A program made the position numbers and the translations under genes. Shown in pieces: positions 34,218 through 44,995 of a stretch of DNA of 64,000 bases. Each line of letters begins with the position of its first letter. The first letter of the stretch is position 1. This DNA comes from Thozetella sp. PMI_491 (taxonomy: Eukaryota; Ascomycota; Sordariomycetes; Chaetosphaeriales; Chaetosphaeriaceae): contig MU270064.1 in assembly GCA_021432635.1 (NCBI GenBank), positions 8,537 to 72,536 of the forward strand, written 5' to 3'. The notes below the pieces were generated by a model. That model made no database searches. It worked only from the letters and a program-made list of their open reading frames with translations, and had not been told where the DNA came from.

Positions 34218-35881
34218 ATGAGCGAGCTTTCGTTTCTCACCAAGACCGCCGAGGTCAACCATGACTACGATACTCACATCGCGGGAGGATTTGCGCCGCT
34301 GCCTGTAATTAAGACCTTCCTAAGCCGCAGATATGATGGGCGCTGATTTGTGCAACATAGATTGCCATCGCAACTGCACAAGGCTCAGTAGCATATGACG
34401 TTGACGGCAAGCAGTATATTGACTTTCTTAGTATGATTGCCGTGAATAATATGGGTCACGGACACCCCAGAATAGTCAATGCTGCTGTCAAAGCCCTTCT
34501 TTCAGGCGCTACCGTCAATCTGGCTGTTCAGAGCCCATACTATGGCCAGCTAGCGAGACGGGTCACCAAGGCATGACATTCGGTCTTTGTCGCTTGAAGT
34601 GGCTTTACAGAAACTAACCAGCACAGATGTTCAATTATGACCGTTTCGTTGCGCTAACCAGTGGCGGAGAAGCGGCAGACGCTGCGTTAAAAATTGCCCG
34701 GAAGTGGGGTCATCTTGTAAAGAAAATACCACCGGGCAAATGCCACGTCTTGAGTACCTCAACATGTTACCATGGGGTGGGTCTTTCCACGTTGTCACTC
34801 TTTAGTTACAGAAGCAGTCGTAAGGCCCCCATCCCATCCCCTGCGGGTACATTTTTTTCTTAGAATTCGCGAGCTTAAATACCATAGTTTTCCAACCATT
34901 TCTTCCCAATACTGGCCATATATCCCCGTCAGGGCACGTGGTCCGATTTGGGAATCTCGAAGACGTGAAGATCGCATTCGAGGCTGACGGGATCAACATC
35001 GCGGCCATTATCGTGGAGCCTATCCAAGGGGCTTCCGGGTAAGACACAGCCATTGGAAAACTCAAGGGAAGGGATCTAATATTGTTCGTTCATGACCCAG
35101 TGTAATCATGCCGCCAGACGACTATCTTCCGGGCCTCGCAGAGCTTTGTAAGAAGCACAATGTCCTTCTAATAGCCGACGAAATCCAAACTGGGCTTGGC
35201 CGGTGCGGTCACCCTCTGTTTCATATGAAGTACAACATCAGGCCAGATCTCGTGATCCTCGGAAAGGCCCTGTCGGGAGGTGAGGATAATGAGTCTTATT
35301 ATCTGTCGCCGCTAACCCTAAATGAAGGCGTGTATCCGATGTCCGGAGTCCTCGGCGATAACTGCGTCATGGAGTTGCTTGACCCAGCGGAGTGTGTACA
35401 TATATAACCGCTTTCTGGTTTTATGGATACTAATGCATCCAGGATTGGATCTACGATGGCTGCAAACCCGCCCGGTTGCGCGGCGGCTCTCGCCGCCCTC
35501 GATGTGCTTGTTGACGAGAACCTGTGTGCACGGGCCAATGAAATGGGTGAGCTATTGGAATCTACGATCAAATCGCTTAATCCGCCACATATCATAGAGT
35601 ATACTGGAGCGGGTATGTTGCGGGCTCTAGTCATGGCGGAGAAAGTGCCACGAGTGACTGCACGCCGTCTGGCGGCTCTCTTGGCACAGCGCGGCTTGAT
35701 AGCGAATGGAATCAAGGGTGGAAGGATCCGTCTCTGCCCGCCACTAAATATAGACCGAGACTTACTGATCAAGGGCGCGCATATGGTGGCTCAGGCGTTG
35801 GTGGACCTCGAGGATGTACCCGACGGCCTACCAGGAGAGGTTATTCCATTCCAGTATGGTAGCTACCTTAAACCGGTCTAA
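34218..35881 (+). CDS. Class III PLP aminotransferase, ornithine/omega-aminotransferase-like
   Basis: Seven exons can be joined in frame from ATG at 34218. Features are VAYDVDGKQYIDFLSMIAVNNMGHGHP, LTSGGEAADAALKIARKW, STCYHGVGLSTLSL, a short intron (34820-34863) and then ISPSGHVVRFGN, IAAIIVEPIQGASG, LLIADEIQTGLGR, LVILGKALSGG with the PLP Lys, GSTMAANPPGCAAALAALDVL, and GGRIRLCPPLNI. This is the ornithine-aminotransferase branch of class III. It transfers a terminal amino group between an omega-amino acid or amino-sugar-like compound and an oxo-acid. The intron at 34571-34626 has a GC donor; the sequence around it (RRVTK-MFNYD) matches the family only if that GC site is used. The true substrate is unknown; it may act on an oxo group in a shikimate-derived compound. 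Confidence 0.84.
34571..34626 (+). other. GC-AG intron in the aminotransferase gene
   Basis: The exon ends ACCAAG and the intron begins GCATGA, has an ACTAACC branch point and ends CACAG. Reading through would give a stop codon at once. The upstream GT (GTCACC) would delete the conserved Val-Thr-Lys. Confidence 0.6.
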
Positions 35882-36412
35882 AACATCCTAGACTTGGCCT
35901 GATGAACGGTATTCTTTTACTCCAATTTTTAAGACGAGCAATATGTTGCAGGTCTAGCGATAATAACGAGAGGATAATGATACTAGTAGTGGAAGCGACG
36001 TAAGAATCGCTACATTCTAGTTTTGATCAGAATTTTGTGGAGTTAAGCACTTCAACACATTGATACTCTGTGGAATTTCGCCCCGGAGTAGCTATGCATA
36101 TACCTAGAGATCCGTAGCTTCGGATATGTCCGCGGTTTCGGCAGTCAGATGAGGGGCCGTTTCGCAGAAAACCGAGAGCTCTCACGTGTCCCCAAGGCAG
36201 ACTGCTCTATGAAACGCGCATAGCCGACAGTCTAAGCTTTCTGGGAATATGTTATCAGGACGTTTGTTAGGAAATCATGTTTCAGAAGAACTTACTACAA
36301 TGATTATATTCTTCGTATCTGTCTTAAAGATGAGGTTTGTTTCCCTGGGCTTAGGAATGTAGGCCTATAGCATCTTTTCTTAGGCTCGTCAACAAAAGTC
36401 ATCGAAAGTACA
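35882..36412. other. Intergenic, promoter of the DapA-like gene
   Basis: 531 bases, no gene. GGGAATATGTT at 36243-36253 resembles elements in other promoters of this cluster. Confidence 0.45.
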
Positions 36413-37644
36413 ATGGCTCAAAAAGGATTCCCCCCTGGGGTTTATGCCGCCTCTCTTACATGGTTTTCTCCAGGGGACGATCAAAAGATAGACTACGAGC
36501 TCCAGTCAGCACACCTTGTACACCTCATCGGCTCCGGCTTGACAGGAGGTTAGTAAGGCTTCAGCAGGATATATCCATTATGTATGATCCTAACCATGCG
36601 ATAAAGTGGTCGTGGCAGGTTCCAATGGAGAAGCTGTTGCCCTCACCAATGAGGAGAGGCTTAGGCTTATATCTTTGACGAGGGAGGTTGCGACCCGTAT
36701 GGGGCATCACGATCTCCCTATTATAATTGGCACGGTTGGTCAGACAACATACGAAATCATTGCCCAGCTTCGTGCTTCCAAGGCAGCCGGAGCAGATTAT
36801 GGGCTTGTCCTTACCCCAAGCTACTTTCATTTTGCTATGGACGCGGCCGCGATCATAAATTTCTTCAAAGAGGTAGGTTTTTGGCTATTCATCAGATCGC
36901 ACATGACTGACGACTAGCTGACGTTAAACGTATCTAGGTGGCTGATGCCAGTCCTATCCCAATCCTCATTTACAGCTGGCCTCTGGTGACATCAGGAATC
37001 GACATCACCTCCGATATGATGACAGTGCTGGGCAAGCACTCGAATATCGTCGGCACAAAGCTGACTTGTGGTGGCGTTGGAAAAACCGTGAGGATCGCTG
37101 CGGAATTCAAACCTGAAGAATTCTGTGCCCTCACGGGCTTTACTGACTGGCTCGTCCCGGGGCTGTCGGCCGGAGCCTCTGGCAGCATCTCGGGTTTTGC
37201 TAACCTCTGCCCTAAGGTAAGTCCTGTCCATCGGCCGAACAGTGTGTCAAAATTTCTTTATGATCTAACATATCACAGACTTGTGTCAAGATTTATGAGG
37301 CCTATAAGGCGGGGAAGATCGATGAGGCTAGAGTTTTGCAAAGCGCTATTGCCGCGCCGGAATGGGCCCTCACAAAGGCAGGTATCAACGGAACCAAATG
37401 GGCAGTTGCCAAGTTTCTCGGCTATGAGATAGAGAGTTGTGCGACACGTAAGCCATATCCAGGGTTTATGGACGAAAAAAAAGCAAAAAGAATTGTCGGG
37501 GGCTCTCGACACCATATTCGCCCAGGAGCGCGCTTGACTTGGCCACGTAGTGCAGTGTTTTCATCTAACCGTGTAGTGAGAATGGAGGTTACGTGTTACT
37601 ACCTTAGGTTTATCTTTGGAAAACTATTTGGTCTACATACGTGA
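36413..37644 (+). CDS. DapA-family class I aldolase, C-terminal frameshift
   Basis: Four exons (36413-36548, 36607-36872, 36938-37216, 37279-37644) give 348 residues as written. The (beta/alpha)8 Schiff-base aldolase signature is complete: GSNGEA replacing the usual GTTGE, the LTNEERLRL helix, PIIIGTVGQTTYE, the LVLTPSYF Tyr, and NIVGTKLTCGG with the catalytic Lys. Relatives include dihydrodipicolinate synthase and fungal 2-keto-3-deoxy-acid aldolases such as GaaC/LGA1, which release pyruvate. A run of five G at 37498-37502 shifts the end. With one G fewer, the frame would end at 37535-37537 in about 312 residues with the usual family tail, instead of about 36 unrelated residues. Thus it is a sequencing indel, or a real late frameshift that may be tolerated. 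It lies between the aminotransferase and the SDR. Confidence 0.82.
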
Positions 37645-37673
37645 ACATTCTAAACGATTATCTCTGTTACATT

Positions 37674-38726
37674 CTAATCCGAATTGGAAGTTACTCCCTT
37701 GAGGATTAGCAAGCGCCCGCCTTCAATGCGCACTACTTTGCCGTCCATGAAGGCACCGGCCTTGCTCATTAGCCACATTGCGCAACCAACCATATCCTCT
37801 TCGTTCCCTGGCCGTTTTGCTGGGGTTTCTCCCGCTAGGTGAATATTTGAGTTCGCATCGTTAGTAGTCATGCCGGAAGGCACGATACCAGGGGACATGG
37901 CATTGACACGGACTACAACAGCACGTTAGCTTGCCAGGGCATTGAAGCGGCCGAGTTTGGGGTGAGCGTACTGTAGAAGCCGGCAAACTCCATCGCCATA
38001 ATTCTGGTGAGGTGGTCCACTGCTGCCTTGGAGGTCTGATAGCACGGCACGAACTGATGGTTGTGTACACTAGCAGGGCTGCTGAAAAGAATCACACAAC
38101 CCCTTCCATCTCCCTTTGCCGCAGCAGCACCAAGGAGAGTGATCAGACCAGCAGTTAGGAAGTATGGTGCGAGCACGTTGAGGCGAAACGCGTGCTCCCA
38201 TCCACTGTATGGAGCGGAGAGTGTCGCGGCTTCAAGCTGGCTCAAGCTACCACCAGGTGGGAAGGGAATTTCGTTCATATACCGGATGGCAGCACAGTGG
38301 ATCAGTGCATCAAGTGATTTACGGACGGCCTTGACGTCCTCGACTACCGCCTTGACGCCGGCCTCGGTAGATAGATCGGCATGAATGCTGAATTTAGACC
38401 GTTAACTGAAGCCATCTTGTCCCGAATGTTGTGGAGAGACAAACGTGATTATTTCCGCCTGGCTAGAGTCTGTCGAAGCTCCAGAGAGACTTTGGAGATC
38501 AACCTTAGCCGCCTCCAGCGCCTTCTCGTTGACGTCTACTAAGATGACATGGGCTCCATTCACTACGCAACCCCTGGCTAACATGAGGCCAATACCGGAA
38601 GCTAAGATTGTTGATAGTTAGTTAGTGTTTTGCTCGAGAGAGCAATGAAACTTCACCTCCTCCCGTGATTGCGACCCATCGGTCCGTAATGTCGAAGAGC
38701 TCGCCCACGCGCAGATTCGCAGCCAT
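37674..38726 (-). CDS. Short-chain dehydrogenase/reductase
   Basis: Four exons on the minus strand from ATG at 38726; the stop is at 37674-37676. The N-terminus reads LFDITDRWVAITGGG, then ASGIGLMLARG after an intron (cofactor TGxxxGIG), HVILVDVN, DALIHCAAI, FSSPASVHNH with the catalytic Ser, and YQTSKAAVDHL (Tyr-x3-Lys). The end is VRVNAMSPGIVPSGM and GAFMDGKVVRIEGGR. It is a classical SDR of about 295 residues that oxidises or reduces a hydroxyl/oxo group with NAD(P). It is divergent from the P450 across 412 bases, a common arrangement for consecutive steps of a pathway. It is convergent with the DapA-like gene, whose stop is only 30 bases away. Confidence 0.84.
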
Positions 38727-39138
38727 ATTGGTACGGATATTGTTGGAATGTTTGGCTGCAATGCCGAGCCACTCCTAGCACTGCTCAACCCCACACTTCG
38801 ACTTTATGTCGGCGAAATGCCGTTTGCCCTCCCGAGTCCCGCGGCATCCCCTAATCACCTAGCCGAGACAAGAGTGGGCCGCGTTGCCATCGCTGCTCCC
38901 CGCGATTTAATGCAGAAGCGACGCAATGCGCCGATCGGCTCCTTAGTCTAGCTTCCCAGGGAATATCCCGCGCTCTGCAGCACCCACGAAGGCAATTGCC
39001 GTGATTAGTTATCGCTGCCATTCAGGGCCGCGGCCGTTTTTGTCAGAGACGCTGTGCGCAAAGTCAGCCAAGTCGAATATTTGCATAGCCCTGGATATAA
39101 CGGTCTGCCTCTACACCTGTCTAACGCAGGTACTTCGC
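38727..39138. promoter_or_regulatory. Shared promoter of SDR and P450
   Basis: 412 bases between divergent starts. GGGAATATCCCGCG at 38959-38972 contains AATATCCCGCG, an exact 11-base match to 46956-46966 upstream of the dehydroshikimate dehydratase. No gene seen. Confidence 0.5.
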
Positions 39139-41051
39139 ATGACTGGTGATAAGATACTGATGATTGGCATGGATGTAATTCTGTCGCTCCCGTCGCCGTC
39201 GGCTCCGGCCCTGTTCGGCCTCGTGTTTGCAACGACGGTGGGATTCTTGGCGATTTACATCTGCTTCTTTTACGTCGATTTTGCCAGGATCAAAGGCATT
39301 CCCGAGATACCAGGCGGTGAACTCTTAGCAGGCCATCTCTACCAGCTTGGCAAAGATCACGCCACCACGGCACAGTCATGGTCCAAGAAATATGGATGGC
39401 CGGTGTTCCAGCTTCGCATGGGGCAGCGACGAGCCATCATGCTAAACTCCTTTGAAGCGACCCGAGATTGGATAGTCAAAAACCAATCCGCCACTATAGA
39501 CCGGCCATGGTTTTATACATTCCACGGAATTGTGTCGAAGACCTCTGGTTAGTGGTGTGGTTTGAAGACATGCCGTCGAGCGTGTAGCTAATTGGCCCTG
39601 CATATAGCGGCGACTATTGGAACTAGCCCCTGGGATGAGAGAACAAAGAAGAGGAGACGTGTTGTTGGCTCCTTCACAACGGCTCCCTCTATGCAGAAGA
39701 TGAGAAAGATGCTGGATATGGAGACATGTGCAGTCATCTCGGGACTGTACTACGACGCGGACAAAGGTGCAACCGACATATCGCCACATATTTATCAAAA
39801 GCGGCTCGCTCTTAACCTGATGACCATGTTTTGCTATGGAGCGCGCTTCAACTCGGTGACAGATCCAATGCTGTTTCAAATCCTCAAGGATGCGCAAACG
39901 ATTGCAAGGTATGGCTTCTAGGAACAATCAGTGAGGGATATGGCGAAATTATGAGTGCTGATGACCCGCAGCTTCCGATCGACCAACTCCAATGCCCAGG
40001 ATTTCATCCCGCACCTGAGATATTTGGGCTCTAGCCAACGTACAGCCACCGCAGTGGAAGTTCGGACACGGCGAGACCAGTGGTTGGCTGCAATGCTGGA
40101 AAATGTGCGAAGCAATCTTACTAAAGTGCGCCCTGGCGATAAGAAATGCGTGGCAGAAATGTTACTAGAAGACAGCCAGGAAGGCCTTACACCGAGTACG
40201 GATCCTAAATCTTGTCTCAATCTGCTCGAATTATTTGCTAATGTTTCGCAGTTGATGTTAAGACGATCCTTGGGGGCCTAATGTCGGGAGGTTTTGAAAC
40301 TATCTTCTCTACTGTCATTATTACCATTGGGATGCTCTCAACCACCCCGGGACAGTCGATCCAGGAGAAGGCCTATGAAGATATTATGGGCGTTTATGAC
40401 ACACCTGAGCAAGCATTTAATCTCTGTCTCAACGAAGAGAAGAGCTTATATGTTGCTGGACTGGTCAAGGAGGCTCTGAGGGTGTACCCTCCGCTCAAGA
40501 TTCTCCCAGCTCGGCAAGTCTACAAAAGTTTTGAATACAAAGGATCTAGGATTCCAAAGGGAATGCTCGTGTATATCAACACCCAAGCTGTAAATTTCGG
40601 TATGGCATGCTTCTCTCCAAGGTCATGCCTGTCCTGTGCTAACTTGGACATAGACAAAGCGACATACGGCCCTGATGCTGACCAATTCCGTCCAGAGCGT
40701 TGGACTGACAAATCGCGTGACGTTCCCCCGCCGTACCATTTCGCGTTTGGAGCTGGGGCACGGATGTGTACGGCTGTCAACTTCTCAAATAGGGTCCTCT
40801 ACGCCCTCTTCGTCCGCTTAATCATTGCCTTCAAAATGACAGAGAGCAAAGAGATGCCACCAGATACAGACTACATTGACTACAAAGAGGATCCGACTGC
40901 GGCTAACGCCGTTGCCTCGTTGTTCAAGGTCAAGTTTGCGCCAAGAGACGAGGCTATTCTGGAACGGTGCTTACAGCAGGCGCACGACAGTCTGGAGGAG
41001 TTTGTTGCTGGAGATAACGGAGAACCACTCGTGCGAAGAGATACACAGTAA
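39139..41051 (+). CDS. Cytochrome P450, CYP504 (phenylacetate hydroxylase)-like
   Basis: Five exons (39139-39547, 39608-39908, 39972-40195, 40252-40599, 40654-41051) sum to 1680 nt, 559 residues. A membrane anchor near residues 15-40 is followed by IPEIPGGELLAGHLYQLG, IGTSPWDERTKKRRR, the I-helix GGLMSGGFETIF, KEALRVYPP (ExxR), FRPERWTD and the heme loop FAFGAGARMC. The order and wording of IGTSPWD, SFRSTNSNAQDFIP and the C-terminal FKVKFAPR resemble CYP504 phenylacetate and hydroxyphenylacetate ring hydroxylases. The first ATG could also be 39157 or 39169; the longer frame from 39001 has a non-family leader. It acts at the ER and needs a reductase supplied elsewhere. A ring or ring-derived substrate is likely, but exact chemistry is unknown. 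Confidence 0.85.
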
Positions 41052-41303
41052 AATGTATTGAAAGGTTCACGGGCTTATCTCGATATTAGACGAGACCGAA
41101 ACCGCGAGCCTTAGGAGGATATTTAGACTGCAGTTCGTTGCAAGGGGCGAGAGTCGCTTAACGTGGTTATTAACACGAGAGGCAGGTGAAGAAAAAATAG
41201 TGTGCAATAGTTTAGACGAATTCATAGCCACAATGGCGGGCCGAGAAGCTGGCAATCCCACCAACACGGTAACCATACGTTGGAATAGCCACAAAATGTC
41301 CAT

Positions 41304-42711
41304 TTACCGCAAATCACATGGCCTCCCCTTCTCCTTCCACACCTTTGCATCCTTCATGACAAAGCTGACGGATCTGAGAGCCTTGCGACTTACCTTCGGG
41401 TTTTCATCCAGGGCAATAATATCTGCCTGCAGTCCCTCTTCGAACCATCCAAACCGCCGTCCACACAGGTCGCCTCCGCAAGACTCCCAACCGCCAACAG
41501 TACACGACTCTAAGACTTCGGCGACTGGGATTCCGGCCTCAATCATGAGCTCAAGCTCCCGTACATTGTCACCGTGCGGGTAGGTACCCGTGTCACCGCC
41601 GCACGCGAGACGGACGCCGAGTTCGTGAGCACGCTTGACCTGCTTTAGAATCTCGTCAAAGCGGCGAGCATGCAGCTTCTCCGCAATGGCCAGGGTGGGC
41701 ACCATAATTATGTGCTTCTCGGCCATGAGCCGTAGCATGTCCTCAGAGACAAAATAAGCGTGCTCGAGGGTGTTGACGCCTGCCTCGATGGCGGCCAAAG
41801 CGCCCTCCAGCGTGCAGCAATGTGCGGATACGGGGGCTCCTGCCAGGGCGGCTTCTTGAACGATCATGTTCATCTCTTCCTGTGAAAACACCATGTAGTC
41901 GGGGTTCGGATCCTTGGGTGGGTGGAGCACGCTAGGGATGTAAGGATGCTGCTGCGCGGGAGGTGATCGCATGATCCGCCGCCGGTAATCGGCAAAGAAC
42001 TTTATGATGTCTGCTCCCGCCGCAATACGTCGCCGGACTGCTTGGCGGCATTGCTCGACTCCGTCGACGGCATCAGCGCCTGCAGGGAGGCAGTGACCTC
42101 CGCCACTGTTCTCGGTGCGTGGCTCGTACGAGCCGGTGCTAGCCAGGACTTTAGTCGCGACGAAAAGGCGCGGTCCAGGAGTCAGTCCTCGGGCGATAGT
42201 GTCGCGAAGGTTAGCATCAGACTCTTGCATTCCCTCTGACCCTAGATCTCTAATGGCGTTGCAGGTGAGCAGAGATGGTCTTTCGACTAAGACGGTAAGG
42301 TGAGATCGTACCTATATGTCGTATATCCCGCCATGAGTGCTGTGCGACAGTGATTAACGCCGCGAACAATTCTCTCGGTCATACTCTCATCTCTCTTTTG
42401 TTGAAGGGCATTGGCTTCGCTGAGATTACTGTGAGACTTGTCCGAGCTGGCTGGGCACATCGGGAAACTAACTCGTATGAGTGCAAAAAGACGTGGGTAT
42501 GCGCATCTACTAGCCCCGGCATGACAAATTTCCCCCGCAGATCGATGTCTCCTTCCTTAAAAGCTTCTGTAAATGGCTTTCGGTCGTCGTTTCGCTCATA
42601 CACCTGGGTGATTAACCCTGTAGTGGAATCGACCGTAATCGAAACATTGTTGCGCTCTCGCTTGACCTTGGGGTCAAACAGACACGAGGTATGTAATGTG
42701 AACTGAGGCAT
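41304..42711 (-). CDS. Metal-dependent amidohydrolase (Amidohydro_1; ochratoxinase/Xaa-Pro dipeptidase-like)
   Basis: Three exons on the minus strand from ATG at 42711. FVMPGLVDAHTHVFLHSYD gives the metal HxH. After the first intron follow ALQQKRDESMTERIVRGV, then RDLGSEG, IIKFFADY with the Lys expected to be carboxylated, SAHCCTLEG (His), NTLEHAYFV (His) and CGGDTGTYPHG (Asp). All ligands of a binuclear amidohydrolase are present. The C-terminus ends the barrel with LQADIIALDENP. No signal peptide is seen, so it acts inside the cell. Relatives cleave amides, dipeptides, imidazolonepropionate or the amide of ochratoxin A. Within this cluster it is the best candidate for cleaving an amide-linked substrate. 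Introns are canonical. Confidence 0.85.
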
Positions 42712-43364
42712 GTCTAAGGTTGTCAGGTGGTGAAAATCTCTGGTCGACACGATTTGGAGGTTGGTTGGGTCAACATCCTTTACACTCCAAATTTCCAGCA
42801 GCTACTAGCCATCAGGCTGCAGTCTTGAATTGCCACGCAGTCTCGAAATTGCACCAAAGAGCCAGCCTATCTAACCCGTGGGACGGATTACATAGGTACC
42901 TAGCGGTGAATAGCGTTCCAATAGTCCAAAATCAACTGGTTGTACCTGTGTGTGAAGTCGGATTAAGCCGCCACTTTCGGGCAATTTTTCGCAAAGATCC
43001 GGTCACACAACCGGCAAGATAACCGGCCAAAGCGAAGTAAGAACCCAGGTCTATGCCGGGCCGGCATTTTCCTAGCCCAAGTTAAGGAATATCCACCCAT
43101 TAAAATAACCAGGCGGGAATGCTGCCCCTAGTAGGGGATATCCCTAGTAACTTTTGGCCCACACAACTAAGTATGCGCCATAGAGCACCCACAAGCGAAC
43201 CTAGACGATTTTTATATGTTGAAAACGAGGGTCTTGAGTCTCCCAACGGCTCTAGAATGGAATATTCAATGCTTGCGGTCTACAAGTTATAGGAAAATGA
43301 AACCTCAGCAGATCTTATTATTAAGTATATAACCATTCGAAGGTGAATGTATGCTGACGGCTAT
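42712..43364. promoter_or_regulatory. Promoter of the amidohydrolase, with palindromic element
   Basis: 653 bases without a gene, upstream of the amidohydrolase and past the quinate permease stop. GGAATATCC (43086-43094), GCGGGAATG (43113-43121) and the perfect palindrome GGGATATCCC (43135-43144) lie within 60 bases. The last is flanked by 8-bp direct repeats CCCTAGTA (43126-43133, 43142-43149). Confidence 0.5.
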
Positions 43365-44995
43365 TTAGACACGATCTACTTGCTCTGTCGTAGGGTCCTG
43401 AGTCCTCTTCTCGTCTGAGATAGGATGGTCTTCAATAAGGCCTTCGTGCCCAAATACGGCGGCCATGTGCTCTAGCGGAACCCCCTTCGTCTCTGGGACA
43501 AAGAACCACACGTACGCAGCTCCGAGGACCATCATTGCAGCAAAGAATAGGAACGTCCCGTATCCGATACTAGAAATCATGTACGGCGTCGCCTTAGTGA
43601 TGACGAGATTCATTAGCCACTGTGTGGCAGCGCCGAGAGTGGCGCTGACAGCTCTGACATTGAGCGGAACGGCTTCGCTGGAGAGAATCCAAGGAATACC
43701 GGCGAACGAGGACACGTACCCCACAACGAAGACGTAGATGAAAGCGCAGGCGGCGATGCCGCCTCCCGTGATACCCTGGTTCGATGTCCCAGGCGGGGAA
43801 ATCTTGAGGTAGGCCCCAACGAAGATAAGCGAGAAGGCCATGATTGCACAGCCGCTCAGGAGAAGCGTCTTGCGCCCCAAGCGATCGACCAGGAAGAATA
43901 AGGCGATGAGAGCCGTGACAGACTTGACAACGCCGTAAATGCCTGTTGCAAAGAGACCGGTGCTAGTCCCGACGATGCCAAGGGATTTGAAAATGCTCGG
44001 CGAATAGTAGTTAATTCCGTTGATGCCAGACAGCTGGGCGATGAACTGCGTCATAACGCCGACAGAGATGCGATACATGATATTGGGCCGTATGCAGTCC
44101 TTGGCTAGCTTCCTGGCAATGGCAATGCGGCTATCATCGGGGTCGATGCCCATCAAGGCGCGCTCCATCTGTACTTCGTCTTGGATGTTGGCAATCTCTC
44201 GTTGTACATATGGGTGGGTGGCATCTAAGTTTCGGAGACGAGACAAGACTGTCATTGCCGATTCGATACGATTCTTCTTAGCCAGGAATCGGGGCGTCTC
44301 TGGGAGGAAAAGGCAGCCGATTAAGAACACCCCGATGAGCGGAAGCTGGAGAGCTACCGGAACGCGCCATTGCGTAGGGTTAGCGGCAGACACGTTTTGA
44401 TTGACTCCATAGCTGATCCAGAAGCCGAGGAGGCCGCCGATCTGATATGATATTTCGAATAGACCGATACATCGACCTCGGAACATAGGCGGGGCGATTT
44501 CGCAGATATAGAGAGGTACCACAACGGTCAGCGGCCCAACACCGAGACCGGTGAGGAATCGGCCCACGTAAAACGATTCGATATGTCCGGTGAGCTGGAT
44601 GGCGGCTCCGACCACGAAGACCACCGACGCGATAATCAGGGTGAAGCGACGGCCTATCGTTTCGGCAAAGGGCAAGGCAAGGAAACAAGCGAAGAAACAC
44701 CCTGCCTGGAAGGTGATAATGATATTGCTCGAGAGTGTGTTTACATCGTTTGTGGAGAGACCGGTCAGCCCAAATTGGGTCTGGAATGCAGGAAGAGCGA
44801 GGGTTGAGCCCAAGAAGGCATTATCGTATCTACTATTATCAGCCTCGATTGATCTCTCAGCGTGGAGCAGCAGAAATGAATAGGGTCATACCCGAAGAGC
44901 GCGCCGCCAAAGCCTGCGCAGATAGAGGCCATGTACATCTTCCAGTTGTACACCTCTCGAGGCGTGTCGAGGTCATCCTTGATTCCCCTGGCCAT
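43365..44995 (-). CDS. Quinate permease-like sugar-porter MFS (QutD/Qa-y type)
   Basis: Two exons (44995-44892, 44829-43365) give 522 residues; A. nidulans QutD is about 530. The N-terminus has DTPREVYNWKMYM, then GALFGYDNAFLGSTLALPAF across the intron, which matches quinate permeases. Twelve membrane segments carry sugar-porter signatures: GRRFTLI, RFLTGLGVGPLTVVVPLYICEIAPP with RGR, PETPRFLAKK, GINYYSPSIF, DRLGRKTLL and VPETKGVPLEHM. It imports quinate or a related hydroxy acid with H+ across the plasma membrane. It sits in the expected neighbourhood, close to a dehydroshikimate dehydratase and the QutA/QutR pair. A sugar substrate is possible but less likely given the N-terminal motif. Confidence 0.85.
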
